Source of the DNA: Aliiroseovarius zhejiangensis
Lineage (GTDB): Bacteria; Pseudomonadota; Alphaproteobacteria; Rhodobacterales; Rhodobacteraceae
Direction: 5' to 3'
Length of the DNA stretch: 64,000 nt
Assembly: GCF_014656375.1 (NCBI RefSeq)
Contig: NZ_BNCH01000003.1
Span: forward strand, 310,001-374,000
The first letter of the stretch is position 1; every line of letters starts with the position of its first letter. Of the stretch, positions 49,265 through 58,623 are shown in pieces. The notes below the pieces were generated by a model. It ran no database searches, was not told the DNA's origin, and worked only from the letters and a program-made list of their open reading frames with translations. A program made the position numbers and the translations under genes.

Positions 49265-50386
49265 TTACGACAGCTTTGCCGTCTGATACAGCTTCACCTT
49301 GGTGCCGCCGTGATCGACCGGCGGGCCGGGGCGCAGGAAGGGCAGGCCGGTCGCTTTTGCCAGCCCCCCATCGCTGGTGATGATCGCGACGCGCCATCCT
49401 GAGAACCGTTCCAGCAGCACCTTGCCCAAAGTGCCATAAAGCGCAAACAGCAGTTTCTTGTTGCCGATCCGCCCACCATAGGGCGGGTTCACGATGACAA
49501 GGCCTGGCGCGGTGTCGGGACGCTGAAGTTCGCTGATCGACCCTTCGGTGAATTGGGTCAGCGGTGTGATCCCGGCGGCGTCGGCATTCTGGCGGCTGTT
49601 GGCAATCGCCCCGGCATTGCGATCTGATCCAAAATACTTGGGCGGCCCAGCGGGGGCCGCGACGGCTGACGCTGCTTTCAGTTTCGCAAAGGCATCGGCG
49701 TCAAAACTGGCCAGATGCTCGAACGCGAAAGGTCGGGCGCGCCCGGGCAGCAGCCCCACGGACATTTCGGCCGCTTCGATCACGAAGGTGCCCGACCCGC
49801 ACATCGGATCCAAGACCGGCTCCTGCCCATCGTAACCGGCCGCTTTCAGGAACAACGCCGCCAGGGTTTCGCGCATCGGAGCCTTACCAGTCGCGGTCTT
49901 GTACCCGCGCTTGTGCAGGCTCTCGCCGGACGTATCCAGACTGATGGTGACCAGATTGTCATCAATCCGCACCTTCAGAACCAAGGCTGCATCTTTCGAG
50001 ATCGCCGCCCCCAGTTCTTCGGTAATGGCTTTCTCAACCCGTTGCGCGGCGGCCTTGTGGTGATAGATCTTCGACCGTTTGCACACCGCTTCGACTCGCA
50101 CAGGCATATCTGCGCGCAGCACATCGCGCCAAGGAAACTTGCGCGCGCGTTTGTCCAGTTGCGCCAGGTGAAACGCCCGGAAACTGCCTAGCCGCACCAG
50201 CACCCGCGTGGCGCCGCGCAAGGTCAGGTTGGCGCGCCAGACCTCGGCCCAATCGCCATGGATGGTCACGCCGCCGGGGCTGGCGGTGGGCGTGGCAAAA
50301 CCTGCGGAGCGCGCCTCGTCCGCCAGCACGGGTTCCAGACCCGGCGGGGCGACAAGAAAGATTTCATATGTATTGGTGTCAGTCAT
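49265..50386 (-). CDS. THUMP-domain class I RNA methyltransferase (RlmL-N/YcbY-like)
   Basis: A 373-residue protein: an N-terminal ferredoxin-like/THUMP RNA-binding region (about 5-155, including the KIYHHKAAAQRVEKAI block), then a Rossmann methyltransferase with SAM motif DPMCGSGTFVIEAA (about 193-206) and catalytic IVNPPYGGRIG near residue 309. NPPY enzymes methylate base nitrogens; RlmL makes m2G2445 in 23S rRNA. A role in 23S rRNA modification is inferred from the family. It lies 43 bases after the DUF1285 gene on the same strand. Confidence 0.92.
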   Translation of the reverse strand: MTDTNTYEIFLVAPPGLEPVLADEARSAGFATPTASPGGVTIHGDWAEVWRANLTLRGATRVLVRLGSFRAFHLAQLDKRARKFPWRDVLRADMPVRVEAVCKRSKIYHHKAAAQRVEKAITEELGAAISKDAALVLKVRIDDNLVTISLDTSGESLHKRGYKTATGKAPMRETLAALFLKAAGYDGQEPVLDPMCGSGTFVIEAAEMSVGLLPGRARPFAFEHLASFDADAFAKLKAASAVAAPAGPPKYFGSDRNAGAIANSRQNADAAGITPLTQFTEGSISELQRPDTAPGLVIVNPPYGGRIGNKKLLFALYGTLGKVLLERFSGWRVAIITSDGGLAKATGLPFLRPGPPVDHGGTKVKLYQTAKLS

Positions 50387-50429
50387 GGTGTCCCATAGCC
50401 CAAGGGCGCGGGCAGGGCGAGGGGGATTG

Positions 50430-51050
50430 TCAGACGTTCAACTCTTTCGACGGGATGATCGGGAAGAACACACCGCTTGACCAAAGCCCGAACCAGCTTT
50501 CGCCCTCGTGTTCTTCGTGTGCCCCCAAGTCGACAAGACGATAGTAACTTTTGCGGTCGATCAGCGCCTCAAGATTTCTGCGCACCAGCACATAGGGTGA
50601 CGGCTCGCCAGTGTCCGGGGCACGTTCGACCCGGATGGGCGCGTCGGGCCCGGCCACGGTTTCATCACCCACATTGGTGGTGAAGGTCAGCACCTGATCG
50701 CGGCCCTTGCCGGTGGCCTCGAAGTCGATGGCGACGAACGGGGCATCATCAACCGTGATCCCGACCTTCTCGACGGGCGTGACAAGGAAATAATCGTCGC
50801 CATCCTTGCGAATGATCGAGGAAAACAGCTTTACCAATTCATGCCGCCCGATGGGAGTGCCAAGGTAGAACCATGTCCCATCGCGCGCGATCCGCATGTC
50901 CAGATCGCCGCAAAATTCAGGGTTCCACAAATGCACCGGAGGCAGGCCCTTCTTGCCCGCTTTCCGGGCGGCGTCGGCCAGCGTCTCGGTCATGTTCTTG
51001 CCGGTTGCAGCTTTTTCCGGCGATTTTCCGTCACTTGCCGTTTTTGTCAT
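50430..51050 (-). CDS. DUF1285 domain protein
   Basis: A 206-residue cytoplasmic protein of the DUF1285 family. The characteristic start of the domain, LPPVHLWNPEFCGDLDMRIARDGTWFYLGTPIGRHELVKLFSSI, spans about residues 36-80, and DYFLVTPVEKVGITVDDAPF follows. Residues 1-34 are a Lys/Ala/Ser-rich tail. No function is established for the family. It heads a minus-strand pair with the methyltransferase and is divergent from moxR. Confidence 0.9.
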   Translation of the reverse strand: MTKTASDGKSPEKAATGKNMTETLADAARKAGKKGLPPVHLWNPEFCGDLDMRIARDGTWFYLGTPIGRHELVKLFSSIIRKDGDDYFLVTPVEKVGITVDDAPFVAIDFEATGKGRDQVLTFTTNVGDETVAGPDAPIRVERAPDTGEPSPYVLVRRNLEALIDRKSYYRLVDLGAHEEHEGESWFGLWSSGVFFPIIPSKELNV

Positions 51051-51109
51051 TTGTTCCCCCGACGTGTTTGGCCTTTAATGAAATGTAATAGCCGAGCGGA
51101 GGAATTTCC

Positions 51110-52114
51110 ATGACCAACGATACCATTCTGGACGAGATCGAAGCCCTTGGCGACACGCTGGCGCGCGCAAAGTCAGTGATCGCGCGCCGGATCATTGGTC
51201 AGGATCAAGTGGTTGACCTGACCCTGTCGGCGCTGTTGTCGGGGGGGCACGCGCTGCTGATCGGCCTGCCGGGTCTGGGCAAAACGCGGCTGGTGGAAAC
51301 CCTGTCCACCGTGATGGGCCTGCGCGAGGGGCGCATCCAGTTCACGCCCGACCTGATGCCGTCCGACATCCTTGGGGCCGAGGTTCTGGAAGAAAGCGCC
51401 GAGGGCACACGCTCATTCCGGTTCCTGAAAGGGCCGATCTTCTGTCAGCTTCTGTTGGCGGACGAAATCAACCGCGCCAGCCCCCGCACCCAATCGGCGC
51501 TGTTGCAGGCGATGCAGGAACATCAGGTATCTGTCGCGGGGCAGACGCATGCGCTGGAAGCCCCGTTTCACGTGCTCGCCACACAGAACCCGCTGGAGCA
51601 AGAGGGCACCTATCCCCTGCCCGAGGCGCAGTTGGACCGGTTTTTGTTGCAGGTGGATGTGGACTATCCCGACCGCGATGCCGAACGTGATATCCTGCTG
51701 GCCACCACCGGCACCGAGGACGCACAGGCCGAGCCCGTCTTTTCGGCCGCCGATCTGATTGCCGCCCAGAAATTGCTGCGCCGGATGCCGGTCGGCGAAA
51801 CCGTGGTGGATGCGATCCTTGATCTTGTGCGCGCCTGTCGCCCTGATGACCCCGCCGCGCCTCAGATTGTGCGCGATACTGTCAGCTGGGGGCCGGGGCC
51901 GCGCGCGGCGCAGGCTCTGATGCTGCTGACCCGTGCACGGGCGCTGATCGACGGTCGTTTGGCGCCAGGGATCGACGATGTGCAGGCGCTTGCCCGACCA
52001 GTGCTGAGCCATCGCATGGCGCTGAGCTATGGCGCGCGGGCGGCGGGTCACGATCTGGCTGGTGTGATTGACACAGTGGTTGACCAGACCACTCGCGCCG
52101 TGGCGGCAGCGTGA
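51110..52114 (+). CDS. MoxR-family AAA+ ATPase
   Basis: A 334-residue AAA+ chaperone-like ATPase: Walker A GLPGLGKTRLVE (about 46-57), Walker B LLLADEINRASPRTQSALLQAMQE, sensor 1 in HVLATQNPLEQEGTYPLPEAQLDRF, and the C-terminal helical lid. MoxR proteins remodel partner proteins, often those with von Willebrand A domains. It heads a four-gene operon with DUF58 and two Bat-like membrane proteins, the standard company of this branch. The DUF58 gene starts on its stop (GTGA). Confidence 0.95.
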   Translation: MTNDTILDEIEALGDTLARAKSVIARRIIGQDQVVDLTLSALLSGGHALLIGLPGLGKTRLVETLSTVMGLREGRIQFTPDLMPSDILGAEVLEESAEGTRSFRFLKGPIFCQLLLADEINRASPRTQSALLQAMQEHQVSVAGQTHALEAPFHVLATQNPLEQEGTYPLPEAQLDRFLLQVDVDYPDRDAERDILLATTGTEDAQAEPVFSAADLIAAQKLLRRMPVGETVVDAILDLVRACRPDDPAAPQIVRDTVSWGPGPRAAQALMLLTRARALIDGRLAPGIDDVQALARPVLSHRMALSYGARAAGHDLAGVIDTVVDQTTRAVAAA

Positions 52115-52968
52115 CCCCCAACCCCACATTGCGCAGCCGGGCCGAGGCTCTGGTCGAACGCCTGCCGCCGCTTCTGGCTCAGGCCCGCCATTTGGCGGCC
52201 AGTGTCGAGTTGGGCGAACATGGCCGGCGCAAACCGGGGCAGGGCGATGCGTTCTGGCAGTTCCGCCCGGCCCAACCCGGCGACCCGGCGTACCGGATCG
52301 ACTGGCGCCGGTCGGCCCGATCCGATCATCACTATGTTCAGGAAAAGGAATGGCAGGCGGCACAAAGCGTGTTGTTCTGGGTGGACCCCGCGGCGTCGAT
52401 GGATTTCGCGTCGTCACCCGACTTGCCGGAAAAAGGCGCGTTGGCACGGTTGATCGCGATGGCGCTGGCGGTGCTATTGGTGCGCGGCGGCGAGCGGGTT
52501 GGGCTGGCCACCAGTGCCGCCCCCGCCGGGCGCGGGGAACTGGCCCTGTCCCGCATGGAGGCGGCGCTTGCATCAGGGCAAGATGCTGGGCCATCGGATC
52601 TTCCGGCGCGATCGCGCGCTGTGTTCCTGTCCGACTTCCTTGCGGATACAGCTGCGATCACCCGTGCCGTGACCCGCGCGGCTGACCGGGGCGTCACGGG
52701 TGTGCTGTTCCAGTTGCTCGACCCGATCGAAGAGGCGTTCCCGTTCCGTGGCCGCATGATCTTCGAGGATATGACCGGTCATCTGGAACATGACACGACC
52801 GAAGCGCATGATCTGCGCGACCGGTATCTTGACCGGCTTGCCGCCCGCAAATCCGAACTTGCCGAACTGGCGCGGCACACCGGCTGGCAGTTTCACACCC
52901 ACCACAGCGGGGACGCCGACAGTGCCGCTCTGCTGTGGCTGTATCACGCGATCGAGGGGCACAGATGA
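52111..52968 (+). CDS. DUF58 domain protein
   Basis: A 285-residue DUF58 protein. The family block RKPGQGDAFWQFRPAQPGDPAYRIDWRRSARSDHHYVQEKEWQ is near residues 38-80, and a vWA-like fold follows (VLFWVDPAASMDFAS). It starts with GTG overlapping the moxR stop and ends on the start of the next gene (ATGA). DUF58 proteins are the usual partner of MoxR, possibly its client. Client pathway unknown. Confidence 0.93.
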   Translation: MTPNPTLRSRAEALVERLPPLLAQARHLAASVELGEHGRRKPGQGDAFWQFRPAQPGDPAYRIDWRRSARSDHHYVQEKEWQAAQSVLFWVDPAASMDFASSPDLPEKGALARLIAMALAVLLVRGGERVGLATSAAPAGRGELALSRMEAALASGQDAGPSDLPARSRAVFLSDFLADTAAITRAVTRAADRGVTGVLFQLLDPIEEAFPFRGRMIFEDMTGHLEHDTTEAHDLRDRYLDRLAARKSELAELARHTGWQFHTHHSGDADSAALLWLYHAIEGHR

Positions 52969-55739
52969 TCTTTGGCCTGCCCATCGCCTTCACGACTCCC
53001 TGGCTGCTGGCCGGGTTGGTGGCGCTTCCGGTCCTGTGGTGGTTGTTGCGCGCCATCCCCCCCGCGCCCTTGCGCCAGAGATTTCCGGCGGTGGTGCTGC
53101 TTTTGGGGTTGGAAGACCGTGATGCGGAAAGCGACCGCACGCCCTGGTGGTTGCTGGTTCTCAGGCTCCTGGCAGTGGCGGCGCTGATCCTTGGCTTTGC
53201 GGGGCCGATCCTGAACCCCGAACACCGTCAGGCGGGGCGTGGCCCGCTTCTGATCTTCGTCGATGCCGGGTGGACGGCTGCATCGGACTGGCCGCAGCGC
53301 ATGGGCGCGATCAAGGATCAGCTGGACGCCGCGGCGCAAGCCGGGCGCCCCGTCGCCATCGCCCTGTCGCATGAGGTGGCCGAAATCGGCGCCGCTGCCC
53401 CCCAATGGCAAAGCGCGGGTGATTGGCGGGAACGGCTTCCCGGCCTTGCCCCGGTCGCGTGGGAGGTGCCTTATGGTGCGGCATCTGACTGGGCTGCCGG
53501 GCTTCAGGATGCCGACACGATCTGGATCTCGGACGGGTTGGCGCGCGCCGGACGGCTGGACCTGCTGGCCGCGTTCGAGGCGAAAGGCCGCGTCGACGTG
53601 TTGCAACCCACATGGCCGCGATATGGCCTGTTGCCCGCGCGCGCCGAAGATGGTGCGCTGGTGCTTGAGGCGCTGCGCAGTGGCGTGACGGCGGGGCCCG
53701 AGCTTGTGGTGCAAGGCATCGGCCCTGATCCGTCGGGGGTCGAACGGGTGTTGGCGTCGGCCACGCTCGATTTCTCGGCAGGCGCCCCCCGCGCTCAGGT
53801 GCACATGCCGTTGCCACCCGAATTGCGCAACAGGATCACCCGGTTTCAGTTGCAGGACCTGCGTGCCGCCGGGGCGGTGACGCTGGCCGATGACAGCCTG
53901 CGCCGCCGCCGCGTGGCGCTTTTGACTGGCACCCAATCGCGCGAAGGGCTGGAGCTGTTGTCGCCCCTGCACTACCTGCGCGAGGCTCTGGTGCCCTCTG
54001 CCGAAGTGATCGAGGACGCCGCCATCGACACATTGATCGAAGCCGGGCCTGAGGTGCTGATCCTGCCCGATGTGCCCAGTCTGGCCGAACCGGACCAACG
54101 GGCGCTGGCCGAATGGGTGGCGCAGGGCGGGATGCTTCTGCGCTTTGCCGGGCCGCGTTTGGCGGCGGCCGATACCGGGCGCGGCGTGGAAGACATCTTG
54201 CTGCCCGTGCGTCTGCGATCCGGCGGGCGTGTGGTGGGTGGCGCGATGAGCTGGGGCGCCCCGCGTGCATTGGCCCCGTTTCCCGAAACCTCGCCATTCT
54301 TCGGGCTGCCGGTGCCGGATGACGTGTTGGTGCGGGCGCAAATCCTGGCCGAACCCAGCCCGGACCTGGCCGACCGGACCTTGGCCTCGCTGGCAGATGG
54401 CACGCCGCTTGTGACCCGCAAGGCGCTGGGGCAGGGGCAAGTTGTGTTGTTTCACATCTCGGCCAATGCCGAATGGTCGTCGCTGGCGCTGTCCGGGCTG
54501 TTTGTGCAGATGCTGGAGCGTCTGGCGGTCTCGACCCGGCCCGGTCAGGTCGAGGCGCAGTCGCTGGATGGGACCCAATGGGTCGCCGAACGTGTGCTGG
54601 ATGCTTTCGGTCAGCTTGGTCCGGCAGGGGCGCAGGCGGGTGTCGATGGCCCCGACCTTCTGGACGGTGCCCGCGCCGCAGTGCCGCCAGGTCTGTATGC
54701 CGATGGTGATCGTCGCCTAGCGGTGAATACGCTGGGGCAGGATGCGCAACTGGCCCCGGCCGCCTGGCCTGTCCGCATCACCCCAAGGTGGCAGGACGAA
54801 AGTGCAAGCCGCAGCCTTGCCCCATACCTGTTGGCGGCGGCGCTGATTCTGGGCGTGCTGGACATTGTGGCCAGTCTTTGGATTTCCGGGCGGCTGCGCA
54901 AACGGGTGGTTGCTGGTGCCGCGCGGGCGGGGGCAATGGTGCTGCTCGCGCTGATGATCGTGCCGGGCCACGGGCGCGCGCAGGACGCAGACACCCCCGA
55001 GGCGGTGATCGCTGCGGCCAGCACGGTGACGCTGGCGCATGTGCTGTCCGGCGATCCCGCCACGGATGATGTTGCCAATGCCGGGCTGATGGGCTTGTCG
55101 GACCAGTTGTTTTCCCGCACCTCGGTCGAACCTGCCCCCCCTGTGGGCGTGGATGTCGAACGCGACGAGCTGTCGGTCTATCCGTTCCTGTACTGGCCGA
55201 TCAGCGACACGACCCCGCAACCCAGCCCCGCCGCCTATGCCCGGCTGAAAACCTATCTGGCGACCGGCGGGTTCATCCTGTTTGATACCCGCGATGCGGG
55301 CTTTGGCGGCGAGGGTGCCCCGTCGCGCCGGTTGCGCGCCATTGCCCTGCCGCTGGGCCTGCCGCCGCTTGAGCAGGTGCCGCACGACCACGTTCTGACC
55401 CGCGCCTTCTATCTGCTGGAGGAGTTTCCCGGGCGTGCCCGTGGTCCGGCCTGGGTCGAGGCCGCGCCCCCGAATGCCGAACGTGCCGAAGGGATGCCCT
55501 TTCGCAACCTGAACGACGGTGTCAGCCCGGTGATCATCGGCGGCAATGACTGGGCCGGGGCCTGGGCAATCCGGTCTGACGGTTCGCCGATGTTTCCGGT
55601 GGGGCGCGGTCAGGCGGGCGAGCGGCAACGTGAAATGGCGGTCCGGTTTGGCGTGAACCTGGTGATGCATGTGCTGACGGGCAACTACAAATCCGATCAG
55701 GTGCATGTGCCTGCCTTGCTGGAAAGGTTGGGGGAATGA
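52965..55739 (+). CDS. Bat-like membrane protein: BatA/vWA N-terminus, DUF4159 C-terminus
   Basis: A 924-residue membrane protein. Residues 1-60 hold two aerotolerance BatA-type helices (TPWLLAGLVALPVLWWLLRAIPPAPLRQRFPAV and a third near 60-80), followed by a vWA-like periplasmic region and a hydrolase/GATase-like fold around 340-620. Another helix pair appears near residue 620-670 and a C-terminal DUF4159 domain at about 700-920 (ERDELSVYPFLYWPISD, GGFILFDTRDAGFGG). I use ATG 52965 since MIFGLPIAFTTPWLL is the family start. It is coupled at both ends by ATGA overlaps. Envelope-stress or aerotolerance functions are reported for Bat relatives; role here is inferred. Confidence 0.9.
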   Translation: MIFGLPIAFTTPWLLAGLVALPVLWWLLRAIPPAPLRQRFPAVVLLLGLEDRDAESDRTPWWLLVLRLLAVAALILGFAGPILNPEHRQAGRGPLLIFVDAGWTAASDWPQRMGAIKDQLDAAAQAGRPVAIALSHEVAEIGAAAPQWQSAGDWRERLPGLAPVAWEVPYGAASDWAAGLQDADTIWISDGLARAGRLDLLAAFEAKGRVDVLQPTWPRYGLLPARAEDGALVLEALRSGVTAGPELVVQGIGPDPSGVERVLASATLDFSAGAPRAQVHMPLPPELRNRITRFQLQDLRAAGAVTLADDSLRRRRVALLTGTQSREGLELLSPLHYLREALVPSAEVIEDAAIDTLIEAGPEVLILPDVPSLAEPDQRALAEWVAQGGMLLRFAGPRLAAADTGRGVEDILLPVRLRSGGRVVGGAMSWGAPRALAPFPETSPFFGLPVPDDVLVRAQILAEPSPDLADRTLASLADGTPLVTRKALGQGQVVLFHISANAEWSSLALSGLFVQMLERLAVSTRPGQVEAQSLDGTQWVAERVLDAFGQLGPAGAQAGVDGPDLLDGARAAVPPGLYADGDRRLAVNTLGQDAQLAPAAWPVRITPRWQDESASRSLAPYLLAAALILGVLDIVASLWISGRLRKRVVAGAARAGAMVLLALMIVPGHGRAQDADTPEAVIAAASTVTLAHVLSGDPATDDVANAGLMGLSDQLFSRTSVEPAPPVGVDVERDELSVYPFLYWPISDTTPQPSPAAYARLKTYLATGGFILFDTRDAGFGGEGAPSRRLRAIALPLGLPPLEQVPHDHVLTRAFYLLEEFPGRARGPAWVEAAPPNAERAEGMPFRNLNDGVSPVIIGGNDWAGAWAIRSDGSPMFPVGRGQAGERQREMAVRFGVNLVMHVLTGNYKSDQVHVPALLERLGE

Positions 55740-57820
55740 ATGCGTCCGACCTGATCTTCTCGCCCGGTCTGCCGTGGCCGGTGATTGCGATCCTGGCCGC
55801 GCTCGCGTTGGTGGCGCTTCTGGTGGCGCTGTGGCGCGGCTTGTCGGGCTGGGCGCTCAGGGCGGTGGCGGCGCTGGCGGTATTGGTGGCGCTTGCAGGC
55901 CCGTCCTTGCAGCAGGAGGAGCGCGATCCGCTGTCAGATATCCTGCTGGCGATCGTGGATGACAGCGCCTCGCAAACCCTGTCGGACCGCCCGGACCAGA
56001 ACGCGGCGGCGCTGGCGTCGCTCGAAGCGCAGGTCGCCAGTCGAACAGGGCTGGACCTGACAATCCGCCGCCTGTCCGAATTTGCCGAACCAGCAACGCC
56101 AGACGGCACCCACATGATGCGCGCGGTCACGGCGGCGTTGGCCGATCTGCCGCGCGACCGCGTGGCCGGTGTCGTGGCGATCACTGATGGCGTTGTGCAC
56201 GACACCGAGCTTGCACCAAACCTGCCCGCCCCCTTTCAGGCCCTGCTGACCGGGCGCGCGTCTGACTGGGATCTGCGCCTGTCGGTCATCGACGCCCCCG
56301 CCTTTGCCATCCTTGGCGAGCAGACCGAGATTCGTCTGCGGGTCGATGCCTTGGGCGCCCCCCCGGCCGATGGTGACATCATCGAACTGTCCGTGTCCCG
56401 CGATGGTGCCACGCCCGAGGTTGCCCTGGCCCGGATCGGGGCGGACATCGTGCTGCCCCTGACCCTGACACACGCAGGTCGCAACCTGATCCATATCACG
56501 CTGCCCGCCGCCGAAGGGGAACTGACCGACCGCAACAATGCCGCGGTGATCGAGGTGAATGGCGTGCGCGACCGGCTGCGAGTTCTGCTCGTCTCGGGCA
56601 CGCCACATCCCGGCACCCGCACCTGGCGCAACCTGTTGAAATCCGATGGCGCGGTGGACCTTGTGCATTTCACCATCCTGCGCCCACCGGAAAAGCAGGA
56701 CGGTGTGCCGGTCAATGAACTCAGCCTGATCGCCTTTCCGACGCAGGAGCTGTTCGTCGACAAGATCGACGAATTCGACCTGATCATCTTTGACCGCTAC
56801 CGGCTGCGGGGGATCCTGCCCGGCGGCTATCTGGACAGTGTCCGGGCCTATGTCGAACGGGGCGGGGCGGTGCTGATTGCCGCTGGCCCGGCCCTTGCGG
56901 GGGCGGAAAGCATCGCGCGCTCCGGCTTGGCCGCGATGTTGCCGGCCTTCCCGTCCGGTCGGCTGGTCGAAGGTGCCTTTCGCCCCGCCATAAGCGATGC
57001 CGGCCGGCGCCATCCCATCTCGCGCGATCTGGAGGATTTCGCGCCCGAAGGCGGCTGGGGCCCGTGGCTGCGAAGGGTCGAGCTTGAGCCGACCAGCGGC
57101 CACACCATCCTGAACGGGCCCGATGACGCGGCGCTGCTGACCCTTGATCGTGTCGGTGACGGGCGGGTCGCGCTGCTGGGGTCCGATCATGCCTGGCTCT
57201 GGGCGCGAGGCTTTGAAGGGGGCGGACCACAGCTGGAGCTGCTGCGCCGTCTGGCGCACTGGCTGATGCGCGAACCCGAACTTGAGGAAGAAGCTCTGTC
57301 TGCCACCGCCACCGAAACAGGGTTGAGGATCGAACGTCGCACGATGGAGGACACGACGCCCGAGGCCACAGTGACATTCCCGGATGGCACCGAAACCGTC
57401 CTGGGTCTGTCAAACCGCACGCCGGGCCTGTTTGACGGTGAAATCGCAGCCCCGGAGCAGGGATTGTATCGCGTGACACAGGGTGATCTGGCCACGGTGG
57501 TGGTGCGCGGACTTGCGGCCTTGCGCGAGTTCGAACAGCCCGTCGCGGACGCCGCCCCCCTGACCCCCCTTGGCCGTGCCACCAACGGCACGGTGACGCG
57601 GATCGAAGACGGACTTCCCGGTTTGCGCCCGGTGCGGATGGGGCAACTGGCCCATGGGCGCGGCTGGATCGGATACACGCCGCGCAATGCCTATGTCACG
57701 CAAGCCATCCGGGTCATTCCGCTGGCGCCGGCCTGGCTGATGCTGGCCATCGCCGCGCTGTCCTTGATCGGGGCCTGGCTGATCGAGGGGCGCGGTGGGG
57801 CGCGGCGCAAGGAAGATTGA
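55736..57820 (+). CDS. Glutamine-amidotransferase-like membrane protein of MoxR cluster
   Basis: A 694-residue protein with N-terminal helices (about 15-60), a vWA-like periplasmic region (LLAIVDDSASQTLSDR, VVAITDGVVHDTEL) and a GATase1-like fold around 270-500 with YVERGGAVLIAAGPALAG and IARSGLAAMLPAFP. A C-terminal helix lies at about 665-688, then RGGARRKED. No catalytic Cys triad is evident, so it is probably a non-enzymatic relative. It closes the moxR operon. A DUF4175-type large membrane protein, often the fifth gene, is missing; the next gene is convergent. Confidence 0.88.
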   Translation: MNASDLIFSPGLPWPVIAILAALALVALLVALWRGLSGWALRAVAALAVLVALAGPSLQQEERDPLSDILLAIVDDSASQTLSDRPDQNAAALASLEAQVASRTGLDLTIRRLSEFAEPATPDGTHMMRAVTAALADLPRDRVAGVVAITDGVVHDTELAPNLPAPFQALLTGRASDWDLRLSVIDAPAFAILGEQTEIRLRVDALGAPPADGDIIELSVSRDGATPEVALARIGADIVLPLTLTHAGRNLIHITLPAAEGELTDRNNAAVIEVNGVRDRLRVLLVSGTPHPGTRTWRNLLKSDGAVDLVHFTILRPPEKQDGVPVNELSLIAFPTQELFVDKIDEFDLIIFDRYRLRGILPGGYLDSVRAYVERGGAVLIAAGPALAGAESIARSGLAAMLPAFPSGRLVEGAFRPAISDAGRRHPISRDLEDFAPEGGWGPWLRRVELEPTSGHTILNGPDDAALLTLDRVGDGRVALLGSDHAWLWARGFEGGGPQLELLRRLAHWLMREPELEEEALSATATETGLRIERRTMEDTTPEATVTFPDGTETVLGLSNRTPGLFDGEIAAPEQGLYRVTQGDLATVVVRGLAALREFEQPVADAAPLTPLGRATNGTVTRIEDGLPGLRPVRMGQLAHGRGWIGYTPRNAYVTQAIRVIPLAPAWLMLAIAALSLIGAWLIEGRGGARRKED

Positions 57821-57835
57821 TTGCCCGGCGACCGA

Positions 57836-58534
57836 TCAGGCGTCCGGTTTCATCAGCACCGCCCGGGACTGCGACGCAAACTCGCGCCGATACAGGACCA
57901 ATACCGTCAGAACGGTCGCAACGATCAGGCTGACGGGTCCAAGCAACCATGCCAGCGATCCCATCGCGAAATAGACCGACCGAAGGCCGCGATTGAAGCT
58001 GCGCGCCGCCGAGATGTTGAGTTCTCCGGCCTTGCCGGCGCGGGGCAGGGCGGTGGGATCGCTTGGGTCGTTTGGCACCGATGCCATGACCACGGCGCAA
58101 TAGCCGAACAGGCGATGCGACCAGACAAATTTCAGAAAGGCATTGGCCAGAAACAGCACGACCAGCAGGATCTTGACCTCCCACACCAGTTCGGGGGCGC
58201 TGCTTTGGGTCAGGTCTTGTGCCACCCCGCGCAACCGTTCGGTATTGCCCAGAAGCGCCATGCCACCCCCAATCGCGATCATCGAGGCCGAGGCAAAGAA
58301 GCTTGCCCCCTGGCGCAGGGTCGACAGGATGGCACTGTCGAAGATACGCGGGTCTCGGGCGACGAACTGCACCATCCAGTCGCGACGGTATTGCGCCACC
58401 AGCCCCGATACCGAAGGCTTCGAGCTTGAGGCATATTCGATCCGCCAGCCGATCATGGCCCAGGCCAGAATGATCAGGCACACGGCGATCCCATCCAGGG
58501 GTGAAAACAGCGACAGGCGTTCGGTCAGGGTCAT
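57836..58534 (-). CDS. DUF599 membrane protein
   Basis: A 232-residue membrane protein of the DUF599 family. Four helices are visible near residues 14-33, 78-100, 118-140 and 190-220, with the family-like stretches YRRDWMVQFVARDPRIFDSAIL and SFNRGLRSVYFAMGSLAWLLGP. I start it at ATG 58534 (MTLTERLSLF); open frame beyond it overlaps the glcD region and has no meaning. Function of the family is unknown. It is convergent with the MoxR operon and divergent from glcD. Confidence 0.87.
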   Translation of the reverse strand: MTLTERLSLFSPLDGIAVCLIILAWAMIGWRIEYASSSKPSVSGLVAQYRRDWMVQFVARDPRIFDSAILSTLRQGASFFASASMIAIGGGMALLGNTERLRGVAQDLTQSSAPELVWEVKILLVVLFLANAFLKFVWSHRLFGYCAVVMASVPNDPSDPTALPRAGKAGELNISAARSFNRGLRSVYFAMGSLAWLLGPVSLIVATVLTVLVLYRREFASQSRAVLMKPDA

Positions 58535-58577
58535 GGTCCGCACGCTTAGACGATTCCTTTCGGTTGCCAAATCGAAA

Positions 58578-58602
58578 AATTGGTAATATCTTTTTACCAA
58601 TT
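58578..58602. promoter_or_regulatory. AATTGGTAA-N7-TTACCAATT operator candidate upstream of glcD
   Basis: Nine-base arms at 58578-58586 and 58594-58602 are perfect complements. The half-site ATTGGT/ACCAAT is that of FadR-subfamily GntR regulators (PdhR, LldR, GlcC), though those usually have 3 bases between halves, not 11. TTGCCAA copies flank it on both sides. It lies 21 bases before glcD, in the gap divergent from the DUF599 gene. Confidence 0.55.
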
Positions 58603-58623
58603 GCCAAAGCCGGAGGGCCCAAG

